Origin: Bacillus rubiinfantis
Lineage (GTDB): Bacteria > Bacillota > Bacilli > Bacillales > Cytobacillaceae
DNA: 64,000 bases
Assembly (NCBI GenBank): GCA_000752035.1
Contig: CCFE01000018.1
Coordinates: 186,001 to 250,000 of the forward strand
Direction of reading: 5' to 3'
Position numbers and translations under genes: made by a program
Notes under the pieces: model-generated
The model's input: only the letters and a program-made list of their open reading frames with translations
The model's database searches: none
Told to the model about the DNA's origin: nothing
Shown here: piece by piece, positions 56,031 to 64,000 of the stretch
Layout: every line of letters starts with the position of its first letter
Position numbering within the stretch: the stretch's first letter is position 1

Positions 56031-57369
56031 GAAACTTGCAACAGCAATGAAATGTATTCTAAGTAGGAAGCGCTTTGGGTCTCGTCCAGGATTATTCAGA
56101 ATTGAATACATTTTAAAAGAATTGAGAAACCCTCAGGATGAAATAAATATTGTACACATTGCCGGTACAAATGGAAAGGGGTCGACGGCAGCTTATTTAA
56201 CGGAGCTATTTATAAATACGGGTTTAACAGTTGGAACCTATACTTCACCGGCAATTGAAAGATTCAATGAACGTATCTGTATTAATGGCTGTCATATTCC
56301 CAATGAAGATATTATTTACTTAGTAGAAAGGCTGGAACCGATTGTCACGGAAATGGATAAAAATCCAGTACTCTCAGGACTTACAGAATTTGAATATGTA
56401 ACGGCAATGATGTATGGCTATTTTCAAGCAAAAAAAGTAGATGTAGCAATTATAGAAACAGGACTTGGAGGTTTAATGGATTCTACAAACGTGGGCCATC
56501 CGATTGTATCTGGTATTACGACAATTGGGTTAGATCATATGCAAATATTAGGGAATAGTATTGAAAAAATAGCCCAACAAAAGGCAGGAATAATAAAAGA
56601 AAATAGCCTAATTGTAACTGGAAATATACCTGAGAATGCGATGCGGGTGATTGAGGTAAAAGCCAGTAGCCTTGGTGCTCAGATATATCGGTACAATCAA
56701 GAGTATTTCCCGCGCCATATCGTAACGAAACCGCTTGAAGGAGAATGTTTTTCCTTTAATAATGATATCTATTATTTTCCATTTCTGACTATCTCTTTAT
56801 TGGGAAAGCATCAAGTTGAGAATGCTGGTATGGCATTACAAATGTATTTATTATTTATGGAATACTTGGAGTTAACCGTCAATTGGCAAGTCATTGAGGA
56901 AAGTTTTAGCCATGCATTTATACCAGGGAGGATGGAGCTCCTCTCAAAACAACCGCTAGTTATTATAGACGGGGCTCATAATGTTCCTGGAATAGAGAGA
57001 TTACAAGCTAATTTAGAAGAGATGTTAGCAAAAAGGTCGAAAAGCAGCACATGTTACATCTTGTTTTCGGCTATTAATACAAAAGATGTATCTGGGATGA
57101 TTGGGTTACTGGAGAATATTGATCAAGCGCAATTAACGATAACTTCATTTGACTATGAGTCTGCTTTATCCGTTGGCGAAATAGCAGTGAATTGCCAGCA
57201 GCAAGTAAACATTTCAAACAACTGGCATGATGCCGTGACAGCATTGTTAAACTTAATGAATGATGATGATTTTTTAATTATTACCGGCTCGTTATATTTT
57301 ATCTCTACGATAAGACATCAGTTACAAGACATGCTAGCAAAGATGAATCAATTACTGACCGTCAATTAA
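56023..57369 (+). CDS. folC: folylpolyglutamate synthase, cluster paralogue
   Basis: 448 residues from ATG 56023, just after GAGGAGAG. Adds glutamates to folate with ATP. P-loop HIAGTNGKGSTAAYL (about 44-58), VAIIETGLGGLMDSTN (about 149-164), GLDHMQILG and IIDGAHNVPG (about 318-327). In B. subtilis the housekeeping folC lies after valS just beyond ysxE; this is likely a second, dedicated copy. It overlaps folT, showing cotranscription. A 15-bp tandem duplication covers its stop codon (57361-57390). Confidence 0.9.
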   Translation: MDEKLATAMKCILSRKRFGSRPGLFRIEYILKELRNPQDEINIVHIAGTNGKGSTAAYLTELFINTGLTVGTYTSPAIERFNERICINGCHIPNEDIIYLVERLEPIVTEMDKNPVLSGLTEFEYVTAMMYGYFQAKKVDVAIIETGLGGLMDSTNVGHPIVSGITTIGLDHMQILGNSIEKIAQQKAGIIKENSLIVTGNIPENAMRVIEVKASSLGAQIYRYNQEYFPRHIVTKPLEGECFSFNNDIYYFPFLTISLLGKHQVENAGMALQMYLLFMEYLELTVNWQVIEESFSHAFIPGRMELLSKQPLVIIDGAHNVPGIERLQANLEEMLAKRSKSSTCYILFSAINTKDVSGMIGLLENIDQAQLTITSFDYESALSVGEIAVNCQQQVNISNNWHDAVTALLNLMNDDDFLIITGSLYFISTIRHQLQDMLAKMNQLLTVN

Positions 57370-57390
57370 TACTTGGTCAATTAATACTTG
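57361..57390. repeat. 15-bp tandem duplication at the folC end
   Basis: GTCAATTAATACTTG occurs twice in direct succession. The first copy contains the folC stop codon. Confidence 0.85.
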
Positions 57391-57417
57391 ATAAATAGGG
57401 TGACAAAACTCATATGC

Positions 57418-57465
57418 AAGCAGCTCCAATTCAAGCAAGATGTGAATTGGAGCTGCTTTTTTTCT
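57418..57465 (+). terminator. terminator after the folC paralogue
   Basis: A 15-bp perfect stem (57419-57433 with 57443-57457) followed by a T-run. It separates the focA-folT-folC unit from the ftcD unit. Confidence 0.92.
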
Positions 57466-57547
57466 AGATTGTAATACTTTCAATAGTTCTCTTGTTCATA
57501 AAATCGTCACAAGAAGTCAATGAAAAAAGGAACCTTCTTTCCTTGTA

Positions 57548-57581
57548 TATAGACGTTTTATAGACGCTTACAAATTAAAAT
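57548..57581 (+). promoter_or_regulatory. SARP-type operator and promoter of the ftcD unit
   Basis: Identical direct repeats TATAGACG at 57548-57555 and 57559-57566 (11-bp period), 9 bp, then TAAAAT (57576-57581) as -10. The spacing and sequence repeat those before focA (25 of 34 positions identical). SARP regulators bind direct heptamers 11 bp apart with the nearer one about 8 bp from the -10. Confidence 0.75.
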
Positions 57582-57630
57582 CAAGGTGTAAGTAAAAAAC
57601 AACCAAACACCTTTAAGGAGGAAGTAGATT

Positions 57631-58620
57631 ATGAGCAAGAAACTATTATTAGCCGTTCCAAACTTTAGTGATGGTCAAAACCTCGAGGCAATAAATGAAG
57701 TTGTAGAGGCAGTAAGAAAAGTCGACTCCGTAAAAATTGTAGCAGTTGAACCAGAACATAATTTTAACAGAACAGTTTTAACCTACCTTGTGGATACAGA
57801 TCATGTAGAGGAATCTATGCTCACTATGGCTGGCGCAGTTTACAAGCATGTAAATATGGAGGTACAAAAAGGTGATCACCCTCGTATCGGTGCCCTTGAT
57901 ACCTTCCCAATTTTCCCATTGGAAAACGTTACGATTGAAGAAACAACTGCATTGGCGGAAAAACTCGGACAGTCTTTATTTGATCATTATAAAGTTCCGG
58001 TTTACTTTTCTGGATTGAATGCCCGTACAGATTACAAAAAATCAAATACAAATATTCGCCGCGGACAATATGAAGGCTTAAAAGCACTATTAGAAGATAA
58101 AAATCATCCAGATTATGAAACAAGAAAACCTGATCTATCTGTTAATGGTGAATTGGATGCTAAGATGGGTGCTTGTACTGTAACTGCTGACTATGAAGGC
58201 TTAGTTGCTTATAACGTTTTCGTAGAATCTGAAGATGTTAGCATTGCCAAAGAAATCGCCAAACTAGTTAAGAGTGAAGAACAAGGATGGCTATCAATTA
58301 AGAGTGTTGGCTTTAAAGATGAAGGTAAACCTGGTACAGCTGTCTCCATGAACGTATTTAATTGCACAGAAACACCACTTGTAATGCTGCGTGATTATGT
58401 TGCTAAGAAAGCAGAAGAACGTGGAACAAAAGTCATCGGAACAGAACTTGTTGGACCACTAAAACTTGTATATGTTGTTGAGGCTGCTAGAGCATTCGGA
58501 TATGAGTTTGATGGTAAAGACTTTGCAACATTAGTAAAAGTCTTAGAAGACAACATGGGATTAATTGGCTTTGACGCAGAACAAATTATTGAATATCACC
58601 TCCAACCAGTAACTTTGTAA
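57631..58620 (+). CDS. ftcD: glutamate formimidoyltransferase
   Basis: 329 residues. Transfers the formimino group of N-formimino-L-glutamate (from histidine breakdown) to tetrahydrofolate. It matches the N-terminal half of mammalian FTCD; the conserved KGDHPRIGALDTFP (about 80-93) holds His83, at the place of the catalytic His. NIRRGQYEGL (about 153-162) and AVSMNVFNC (about 231-239) are also family-like. AAGGAGG precedes the ATG. The cyclodeaminase half is a separate gene two places on. No hutH/U/I is in the window. Confidence 0.94.
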   Translation: MSKKLLLAVPNFSDGQNLEAINEVVEAVRKVDSVKIVAVEPEHNFNRTVLTYLVDTDHVEESMLTMAGAVYKHVNMEVQKGDHPRIGALDTFPIFPLENVTIEETTALAEKLGQSLFDHYKVPVYFSGLNARTDYKKSNTNIRRGQYEGLKALLEDKNHPDYETRKPDLSVNGELDAKMGACTVTADYEGLVAYNVFVESEDVSIAKEIAKLVKSEEQGWLSIKSVGFKDEGKPGTAVSMNVFNCTETPLVMLRDYVAKKAEERGTKVIGTELVGPLKLVYVVEAARAFGYEFDGKDFATLVKVLEDNMGLIGFDAEQIIEYHLQPVTL

Positions 58621-58705
58621 CATCTCTACACCTGGGGCATTTGCATCAAACTAAATGCCCCTTGTTTTAAAAAAATTCCTAATAAATTGGGAAGGGGAAC
58701 TACTT

Positions 58706-59656
58706 ATGTTCATTAAAGTCCTTTTAGGAGTGTTGGTGTTATTATTCCTTAATTACTTTGTTATCTTCATCAAGGACTATATCAAGGCAAATAAAGAAGG
58801 AACACTTGAAAAAGAGTCGAAATCAAAATTCGCTACATTTGGTATTCTCGGAACAGTGTTTAACTTTTTCGATACGCTAGGGATTGGTAGTTTTGCAACG
58901 TCAACAGCATCCTTTAAACTTGGCAAAATGATGCCGGATAAAAAAATCCCTGGCACTTTGAACGTAGGAACAACGTCATCTGTTTTTTTTGAAGCCTTGA
59001 TTTTTATCAGTATTGTAAAGGTAGATTATTTAACATTAGTTGTGTTAATTGGTGCCACGATGCTTGGTGCTTATTTCGGGGCCTCAATTGTCTCAAAATT
59101 ACCGGAAATCAAAATTCAATGGAGTATGGGAGTTGCCTTATTTATTGTAGCATTCCTCATGTTCGCTGGTTTCATCAATCTATTCACCATGGATGGCGTG
59201 GATATTGGCTTACGGGGAATAAAATTAGGAATCGGATTTGTTTGGTGTTTCGTAGTTGGTGTTGCCGCGTGTCTTGGAATTGGCCAATATGCCCCAATTA
59301 TGGCGATGTCATTCGTACTTGGGTTATCTCCACTGACTGCTTACCCACTAATGACTGGTGCAACAGCTTTCATGCAAACCATTTCTGGTGCCAAATACGT
59401 CAAAGAAGGCCAATATCACCGTAAAGCTTCTCTAGCTTATGCCATTTGTGGACCAATTGGTGTTGTCATCGCTGCCTTCCTGGTAAAAAATATGCCAATT
59501 GGGTTATTACAGAAAGTCATTTTCGTCGTAGTTATTTATACAGCTGTCCAAATGATCCGCTCTGGACTGAAAGGGAGAAAAAAAGCTAGTGTTCCAGGGG
59601 AAGATTCAATTGCTGAAACAGTTCCAGAAACTGTTCATGTAGGACAACCCCACTAA
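58706..59656 (+). CDS. TSUP-family permease
   Basis: 316 residues from ATG 58706, 8 bp after AAGGGG; an in-frame upstream reading from 58655 lacks support. About eight membrane helices in two halves with the TSUP (DUF81) pattern GTVFNFFDTLGIGSFATSTA (about 51-70) and ACLGIGQYAPIMAMSFVLGL (about 192-211). TSUP proteins move organic or sulfur anions such as sulfite. Placed inside the formiminoglutamate operon, it more likely moves a substrate or product of that route, which is inference. Confidence 0.85.
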   Translation: MFIKVLLGVLVLLFLNYFVIFIKDYIKANKEGTLEKESKSKFATFGILGTVFNFFDTLGIGSFATSTASFKLGKMMPDKKIPGTLNVGTTSSVFFEALIFISIVKVDYLTLVVLIGATMLGAYFGASIVSKLPEIKIQWSMGVALFIVAFLMFAGFINLFTMDGVDIGLRGIKLGIGFVWCFVVGVAACLGIGQYAPIMAMSFVLGLSPLTAYPLMTGATAFMQTISGAKYVKEGQYHRKASLAYAICGPIGVVIAAFLVKNMPIGLLQKVIFVVVIYTAVQMIRSGLKGRKKASVPGEDSIAETVPETVHVGQPH

Positions 59657-59677
59657 TAGTAGATGAGGAGAATCATA

Positions 59678-60313
59678 ATGGAAAAAAGATTAGTTGATTT
59701 AACAATTACGGACTTTGTTGCGAAACTAGGATCTGATGAACCAGCTCCTGGAGGTGGCTCGGCCTCTGCATTAGCCGCTGCTGTTGGCGCTGCATTAACA
59801 AGAATGGTATGTGAATTAACGATTGGGAAAAAGAAATATGCTGAATTCGACGAAGAAATGAAACCCGTATTAAGTTCCATGAAGGAGCTTACTGACAAAT
59901 TATTAAATGCAATTGACGCTGATACAGAAGCATTTAATAAAGTTTCTGCAGTATTTACAATGCCGAAAGAAACTGATGAAGATAAAGAAAAAAGAAAAGC
60001 TGCCATGCAAGAAGCTCTTCAATATGCGACCCAGGTTCCATATCACACAATGGAATTAATTCTCGAAGGACTAGAACTAACAGCAAAAGCGATTGGTAAG
60101 TCCAATACAAATGCTGCCAGTGATTTAGGGGTGGCAGCATTGACAATGAAATCAGGACTATATGGCAGCTGGTTAAATGTTCTTATCAATATTGGTGGCG
60201 TGAAAGATGAGCAATTTAGAAATGAATACTCGGAAAAAGGACAAGCTCTTTTAGCCAAAGGTACTGAGGTTGCTGACTATATTTACGATGAAATTGAAAA
60301 ATCTTTAGTATGA
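59678..60313 (+). CDS. fchA: formimidoyltetrahydrofolate cyclodeaminase
   Basis: 211 residues from ATG 59678, after GAGGAG. Converts 5-formimino-THF to 5,10-methenyl-THF and ammonia. All-helical; the family signature SDEPAPGGGSASALAAAVGA is at about 17-36, followed by the catalytic-site region with the conserved Asp in NAIDADTEAFNKV (about 71-83) and NTNAASDLGVAAL (about 146-158). The size fits the stand-alone enzyme of clostridia and the C-terminal half of FTCD. Confidence 0.93.
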   Translation: MEKRLVDLTITDFVAKLGSDEPAPGGGSASALAAAVGAALTRMVCELTIGKKKYAEFDEEMKPVLSSMKELTDKLLNAIDADTEAFNKVSAVFTMPKETDEDKEKRKAAMQEALQYATQVPYHTMELILEGLELTAKAIGKSNTNAASDLGVAALTMKSGLYGSWLNVLINIGGVKDEQFRNEYSEKGQALLAKGTEVADYIYDEIEKSLV

Positions 60314-60337
60314 TGACAAAGAAAAAGGAGAATGAAG

Positions 60338-62014
60338 ATGGCATTCTTAACAGATATTGAGATTGCAAACCAAAATAAGATGCTGCCGATTACCGATATT
60401 GCAAAAAGTATCGGAATTGATGAAGATTCACTCGATTTATATGGAAAATACAAGGCAAAATTAGATATCCATGAACTCGACCGCTTAAAAGATAAACCAA
60501 ATGGAAAATTAATATTAGTGACAGCGATTACACCAACGGCTGCTGGTGAAGGAAAAACAACGACATCGGTAGGTTTAGCTGATGCCCTCCACGAACAAGG
60601 AGAAAAGGTTGTTGTTGCTCTTCGTGAACCATCTTTAGGGCCCGTATTTGGTGTTAAAGGCGGTGCTGCTGGCGGCGGTTTTTCTCAAGTCGTACCGATG
60701 GAAGACATTAATCTTCACTTCACTGGTGATTTTCATGCCATTGGGGCAGCAAACAATCTATTAGCAGCAATGATTGACAATCACATTTTCCATGGAAATG
60801 AACTAAGAATTGATAGCCGTAGAATCACTTGGAAACGTGTTGTCGATATGAATGACCGGCAGCTGCGCTATATTGTTAATGGTTTAAATGGAAAAACAAA
60901 TGGCGTCCCTAGAGAAGATGGTTATGACATTACCGTCGCTTCTGAAATTATGGCTATTCTTTGCTTGTCAAATGATCTCGAGGACTTAAAGGAACGGATT
61001 AGACATATTGTTATCGGCTATTCTTTTGAGGGAAAACCAATTACCGCGGGGGACTTAAAGGCTGAGGGAGCGATGACCGTATTATTGAAAGAAGCCATTC
61101 GCCCAAATTTGGTGCAAACGTTGGCGAAAACCCCAGCGATTATCCACGGCGGCCCATTTGCCAATATTGCACATGGTTGTAATAGTGTCATTGCTACTAA
61201 AATGGCGTTAAAGTATGCTGATTATGTTGTTACGGAAGCAGGTTTCGGTGCTGATTTAGGCGCTGAGAAATTTATTGATATTAAATGCCGCAAAGCAGGG
61301 CTGCAACCGGATGCCGTCGTGTTGGTGGCAACAATCCGCGCGTTGAAACTGCATGGTGGCGTCGATAAAAAGGAATTAAGCCAGGAAAATGTTACTGCTG
61401 TAATTGACGGCTTGCCTAACTTAATGAAACATATTGAAAATATCCAAAACCATTACGGCCTACCATTGGTTGTGGCAATTAATAAATTTCCAACAGATAC
61501 AGATGAAGAAATTGAAGCAGTAAAACGGGCTTGTGCCAATTGTGGTGTCGATGCTATTCGCGCTGATGTTTGGGCTAAAGGTGGAACTGGCGGTTTAGAA
61601 TTAGCAACGAGAGTAAAACAAATTGTTGAAGAAGAAAATCATTTCCAATTTGTCTATGATGATGAAGATTCGCTTGAAGAAAAGCTTAATAAGATTGCTA
61701 CTAAAATATATGGCGCAAATGGGGTGGATTTTACCAGCGAAGCAAAGAAAGAACTGCAATTACTTACTGAAATGGGCTTTAGCAGTTATCCGATTTGCGT
61801 GGCCAAGACGCAGTACTCCTTCTCGGATAATAAAGACTTATTATGCCGGCCGAAAGGTTTCCGGGTGACTTTCCGGAATTTAAAGGTTTCAGCCGGTGCT
61901 GGATTTATCGTGGCAATCACAGGTGCGATGATGACAATGCCTGGTTTGCCAAAAGTACCTGCAGCCGAGCGAATCGATGTTAGCAGCCAAGGAGAAGTAA
62001 CGGGGCTATTCTAA
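60338..62014 (+). CDS. fhs: formate-tetrahydrofolate ligase
   Basis: 558 residues from ATG 60338, 7 bp after AAGGAGA. Interconverts formate, ATP and THF with 10-formyl-THF. The P-loop [16 protein letters not shown] (about 65-80), [19 protein letters not shown] (about 95-113), [17 protein letters not shown] (about 129-145) and [10 protein letters not shown] (about 387) are intact. B. subtilis lacks this gene. In a degradative operon it can run in reverse, yielding formate and ATP. FolD, for methenyl- to 10-formyl-THF, is encoded elsewhere. Confidence 0.96.
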   Translation: MAFLTDIEIANQNKMLPITDIAKSIGIDEDSLDLYGKYKAKLDIHELDRLKDKPNGKLILVTAITPTAAGEGKTTTSVGLADALHEQGEKVVVALREPSLGPVFGVKGGAAGGGFSQVVPMEDINLHFTGDFHAIGAANNLLAAMIDNHIFHGNELRIDSRRITWKRVVDMNDRQLRYIVNGLNGKTNGVPREDGYDITVASEIMAILCLSNDLEDLKERIRHIVIGYSFEGKPITAGDLKAEGAMTVLLKEAIRPNLVQTLAKTPAIIHGGPFANIAHGCNSVIATKMALKYADYVVTEAGFGADLGAEKFIDIKCRKAGLQPDAVVLVATIRALKLHGGVDKKELSQENVTAVIDGLPNLMKHIENIQNHYGLPLVVAINKFPTDTDEEIEAVKRACANCGVDAIRADVWAKGGTGGLELATRVKQIVEEENHFQFVYDDEDSLEEKLNKIATKIYGANGVDFTSEAKKELQLLTEMGFSSYPICVAKTQYSFSDNKDLLCRPKGFRVTFRNLKVSAGAGFIVAITGAMMTMPGLPKVPAAERIDVSSQGEVTGLF

Positions 62015-62032
62015 ATAAACATCCATATGTTC

Positions 62033-62080
62033 AAAAGTGATATTGGTAGGCCTATTGGTCTATCAGTATCACTTTTTTCT
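62033..62080 (+). terminator. terminator after fhs
   Basis: A 17-bp stem with two G-T type pairs (62033-62049 with 62060-62076) followed by TTTCTTTT. It marks the right edge of the accessory cluster. Confidence 0.88.
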
Positions 62081-62128
62081 TTTGAAATCCTTTTAGGCAA
62101 AAACTTTTCCTATTCCTCTAGCTTTTTA

Positions 62129-62157
62129 TCATATTTAAAAAAGGTCCTTCATAAAGT
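62129..62157 (+). promoter_or_regulatory. sigma-E promoter of spoVID
   Basis: TCATATTT with ATA at 62131-62133, 16 bp, CATAAAGT (62150-62157) fits the sigma-E pattern (ATA, N16-18, CATACAAT-like). spoVID is sigma-E dependent in B. subtilis. Confidence 0.75.
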
Positions 62158-62206
62158 GTAAGTGACATAGTGATTTTACGTAAAGGAAACGAAAGGAGGA
62201 GTCGCT

Positions 62207-63313
62207 TTGTCCCAAGAGAGTCAATCGTCACTAAGATTTTCTCTGGAGGAGTCCCTATGGTTCCGAAAAGGACAGGAAGTCGAGGAACTTCTATCTATTT
62301 CGCTCGACCCGGACATTACCATTCAGGAAAATGACCAGTACGTAACGATACGTGGATCGCTTGTGCTAACAGGCGAATATAAAAGATGTGGAGACAGCCA
62401 AGATAGCGAGGAGAGGGATGTAACTTCTCAAAAATTTGTCCAGCAAGTTGCTGACCGAGAAGCAGGAAATTGTGAATTTTCACATCGCTTTCCTGTTGAT
62501 ATAACCATCCCTCAAACCCGGATTCAAAGTATATATGATATTGATGTACTTGTTGACTCATTTGATTATTCCATCCCTGAACGGAGCTGTTTGAAGCTGA
62601 CTGCCGAATTGACCATCAGCGGTCTATATGAGCAGCAAAGTGAGGAACAATTTCACGAGGAGCCGCAGGAAATAGCTGTTACTAGCCGTACGGAGTCATC
62701 CCAGGCATCAGAAGAAACAGAGGCTGATAGTTTTCTATTTTCAGCGGAGGCAAAAAAACCGAAGGAGGAAGAAGAGCCAGAAGCAGTTCTTCCACAATTT
62801 CCAACATTCCATTATCAGGAAGAGGAAGCAGTTGAGCCTATCAATGTTTTTGAGGAATACCAACCGCAAGTCTCTGAGCCTTTACTTGCTGGTGAGCAAG
62901 GCAGGAGTGAAGGAAAACCACAAGAAGAGGTAGAACAAGAAATCAACACAGAAAATGAGGTCAAGGCCGAAGTAGAGATGGAAGCTGAACTTACCGAGCA
63001 CGATGACCATGAACATAGCCAAGAAGACGAAAGTTCATCCTCCTCACCGGAAAAACCAAAGCATAAGAAAACGAAGCTATTTTCTAAGAGTAAGACCATG
63101 ACCTTGACGGAGTTTTTTGCCCGTAAAGATGAAGGAACTGCACAGGTGAAATTAAAGGTTTGCATCGTCCAGAAAGGCGATACTGTCGACAGCCTTGCAG
63201 AACGTTATGATGTATCCGTAGCTAATTTGCTTCGCGTTAATAACTTAGATTCGAATCAAGATGTATTCGAAGGCCAGGTTTTATACATTCCGGCAACACT
63301 GGCAAAAAAATAG
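62207..63313 (+). CDS. spoVID: spore coat assembly protein SpoVID
   Basis: 368 residues, shorter than the 575 of B. subtilis. Drives encasement of the forespore by coat proteins. TTG 62207 lies 7 bp after AAAGGAGG. The N-terminal region (1-145, LRFSLEESLWFRKGQEVEEL) matches SpoVID and holds the encasement function; the middle (about 150-290) is very acidic and of low complexity, where most of the length difference lies; the C-terminal LysM (about 321-365, KVCIVQKGDTVDSLAERYDV) binds peptidoglycan precursors or murein. Confidence 0.92.
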   Translation: MSQESQSSLRFSLEESLWFRKGQEVEELLSISLDPDITIQENDQYVTIRGSLVLTGEYKRCGDSQDSEERDVTSQKFVQQVADREAGNCEFSHRFPVDITIPQTRIQSIYDIDVLVDSFDYSIPERSCLKLTAELTISGLYEQQSEEQFHEEPQEIAVTSRTESSQASEETEADSFLFSAEAKKPKEEEEPEAVLPQFPTFHYQEEEAVEPINVFEEYQPQVSEPLLAGEQGRSEGKPQEEVEQEINTENEVKAEVEMEAELTEHDDHEHSQEDESSSSSPEKPKHKKTKLFSKSKTMTLTEFFARKDEGTAQVKLKVCIVQKGDTVDSLAERYDVSVANLLRVNNLDSNQDVFEGQVLYIPATLAKK

Positions 63314-63331
63314 AAGATAGCCAAAAGATGT

Positions 63332-63362
63332 GAGCGGGTTTTTAAACCTGCTCTGCTTCTTT
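63332..63362 (+). terminator. weak terminator after spoVID
   Basis: GAGCGGGTTT (63332-63341) pairs with AAACCTGCTC (63344-63353, one mismatch), followed by TGCTTCTTTT. Confidence 0.45.
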
Positions 63363-63392
63363 TCACAGACTAAAAAAAGTGAGTTGAGTTAG

Positions 63393-64000
63393 ATGCATGA
63401 CTCGAACCTGCTTGACACCGTTGCTCCGATACTTGAGCACTATCAGTTGAAGGCACAGTTTATTGAGAACTATGGAAGTATCCTAAAGATTTATAGTGAT
63501 AAAGGAATTTTCGCTTTAAAACAGATTTCTCCAACGGTTGGAACCGACTTTATCCGTCATGTCCATTTTTTATATCAAAAGGGCTTTAACCGGATTGTCC
63601 CCATTTATCCGACAATGGACGGCAGATATGCCGTTTTACATCAAAATAATCTTTATTATCTGATGCCGTGGATGACGAATGATTACAAAGAAAACCGACA
63701 GCAAAAAAATCATCAGCTTTTTCGTGAGCTTGCCCGGCTCCATACTCTTTCTGCCAAAGAAGTAACGATCAATAAAGAAGAAAGAATGGAGCATTATGAA
63801 AAATCGATTGCACAACTGGAGAAACATCAGGAATTCCTTGACGGCTTCATCGATATTTGTGAACGACAAACGTATATGTCTCCTTTTGAACTATTGTTCT
63901 GCCTCTATTACAACGAAATCAGTCAGGCATTACGTTTTTCAAAGGCAAAGTTGGAGGAATGGTTTGAAAAGACGCAAGATGATGAAAAAGCACGTATGGT
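63393..64000 (+). CDS. ysxE: YsxE, spore coat kinase-like protein, 5' part
   Basis: Open from ATG 63393 to the window edge, 202 codons seen. It begins MHDSNLLDTVAPILEHYQLK and has the CotS/YsxE-type aminoglycoside phosphotransferase fold: the GSILKIYSDKGIFALKQI strand-loop-strand (about 28-45) with the ATP-binding Lys, and LMPWMTNDY (about 89-97) as the hinge. YsxE is a sporulation protein associated with SpoVID in the coat. The catalytic loop lies beyond the edge. Confidence 0.88.
   Translation, partial: MHDSNLLDTVAPILEHYQLKAQFIENYGSILKIYSDKGIFALKQISPTVGTDFIRHVHFLYQKGFNRIVPIYPTMDGRYAVLHQNNLYYLMPWMTNDYKENRQQKNHQLFRELARLHTLSAKEVTINKEERMEHYEKSIAQLEKHQEFLDGFIDICERQTYMSPFELLFCLYYNEISQALRFSKAKLEEWFEKTQDDEKARM

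Noticed and set aside
57569..57592. The inverted pair CTTACA...TGTAAG after the ftcD operator as a second operator
   Set aside because: It is not repeated at focA and is short enough to be chance.

Overview
The window is a Gram-positive, endospore-forming genome of the Bacillus type (family Bacillaceae). Gene order follows the Bacillus subtilis chromosome almost throughout: pheT-rnhC-zapA-cvpA-polX-mutS2, the fatty-acid degradation block lcfA-fadR-fadB-etfBA, trxA-uvrC-lysC-yslB-sdhCAB, gerE-ysmB-racE-gerM-rph-rdgB-ysnB, ysoA-tig-clpX-lonB-lonA-engB, hemAXCDBL and spoVID-ysxE. Sporulation genes (gerE, gerM, spoVID, ysxE) with recognisable sigma-K and sigma-E promoters support an endospore former. 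No species can be named from the sequence alone.

Five places depart from this backbone. (1) 1.8-4.64 kb: a NERD-domain gene sits between two arrays of a 20/21-bp repeat, and the second array is split by an intact IS256-type insertion sequence with an 8-bp target duplication. (2) 24.7-25.6 kb: an orphan class D sortase and a hairpin repeat that recurs beside the tRNA gene at 35 kb. (3) 25.78-30.08 kb: a 4.3-kb element splits the sporulation regulator gene gerE after codon 51. It carries a large serine recombinase next to one end, a 54-codon gene next to the other, a Schlafen-type AlbA_2/ATPase gene with one in-frame stop, and a possible group II intron reverse-transcriptase scrap. The junctions share a 10-bp core, and the virtual attP formed by joining the element's ends has 15-bp inverted arms (13/15 matching). 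Excision at the core would restore a 74-codon gerE exactly. (4) 34.9 kb: a tRNA-Arg(UCU) gene. (5) 51.2-62.1 kb: an accessory folate/one-carbon cluster inserted between hemL and spoVID.

The accessory cluster reads as a complete route. A 994-aa SARP-like BTAD/STAND regulator is followed by two transcription units. The first is a formate/nitrite channel (FocA family), a FolT-type folate transporter subunit and a second folylpolyglutamate synthase. The second is glutamate formimidoyltransferase, a TSUP permease, formimidoyl-THF cyclodeaminase and formate-THF ligase. Together with FolD from elsewhere these would turn formiminoglutamate into glutamate, ammonia, formate and ATP, with formate leaving through the channel. 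Both units are preceded by the same promoter design: two direct repeats 11 bp apart, 9 bp upstream of a -10-like hexamer. This is the layout known for SARP-family binding sites, so the regulator and its two targets can be proposed from the sequence.

The remaining genes are conserved housekeeping functions: phenylalanyl-tRNA synthesis, DNA repair and recombination control, fatty-acid oxidation with electron transfer flavoprotein, succinate dehydrogenase, lysine-riboswitch-controlled aspartokinase, peptidoglycan D-glutamate supply, RNA 3'-end processing, protein quality control and haem synthesis. Most transcription units end in clear rho-independent terminators, listed below.
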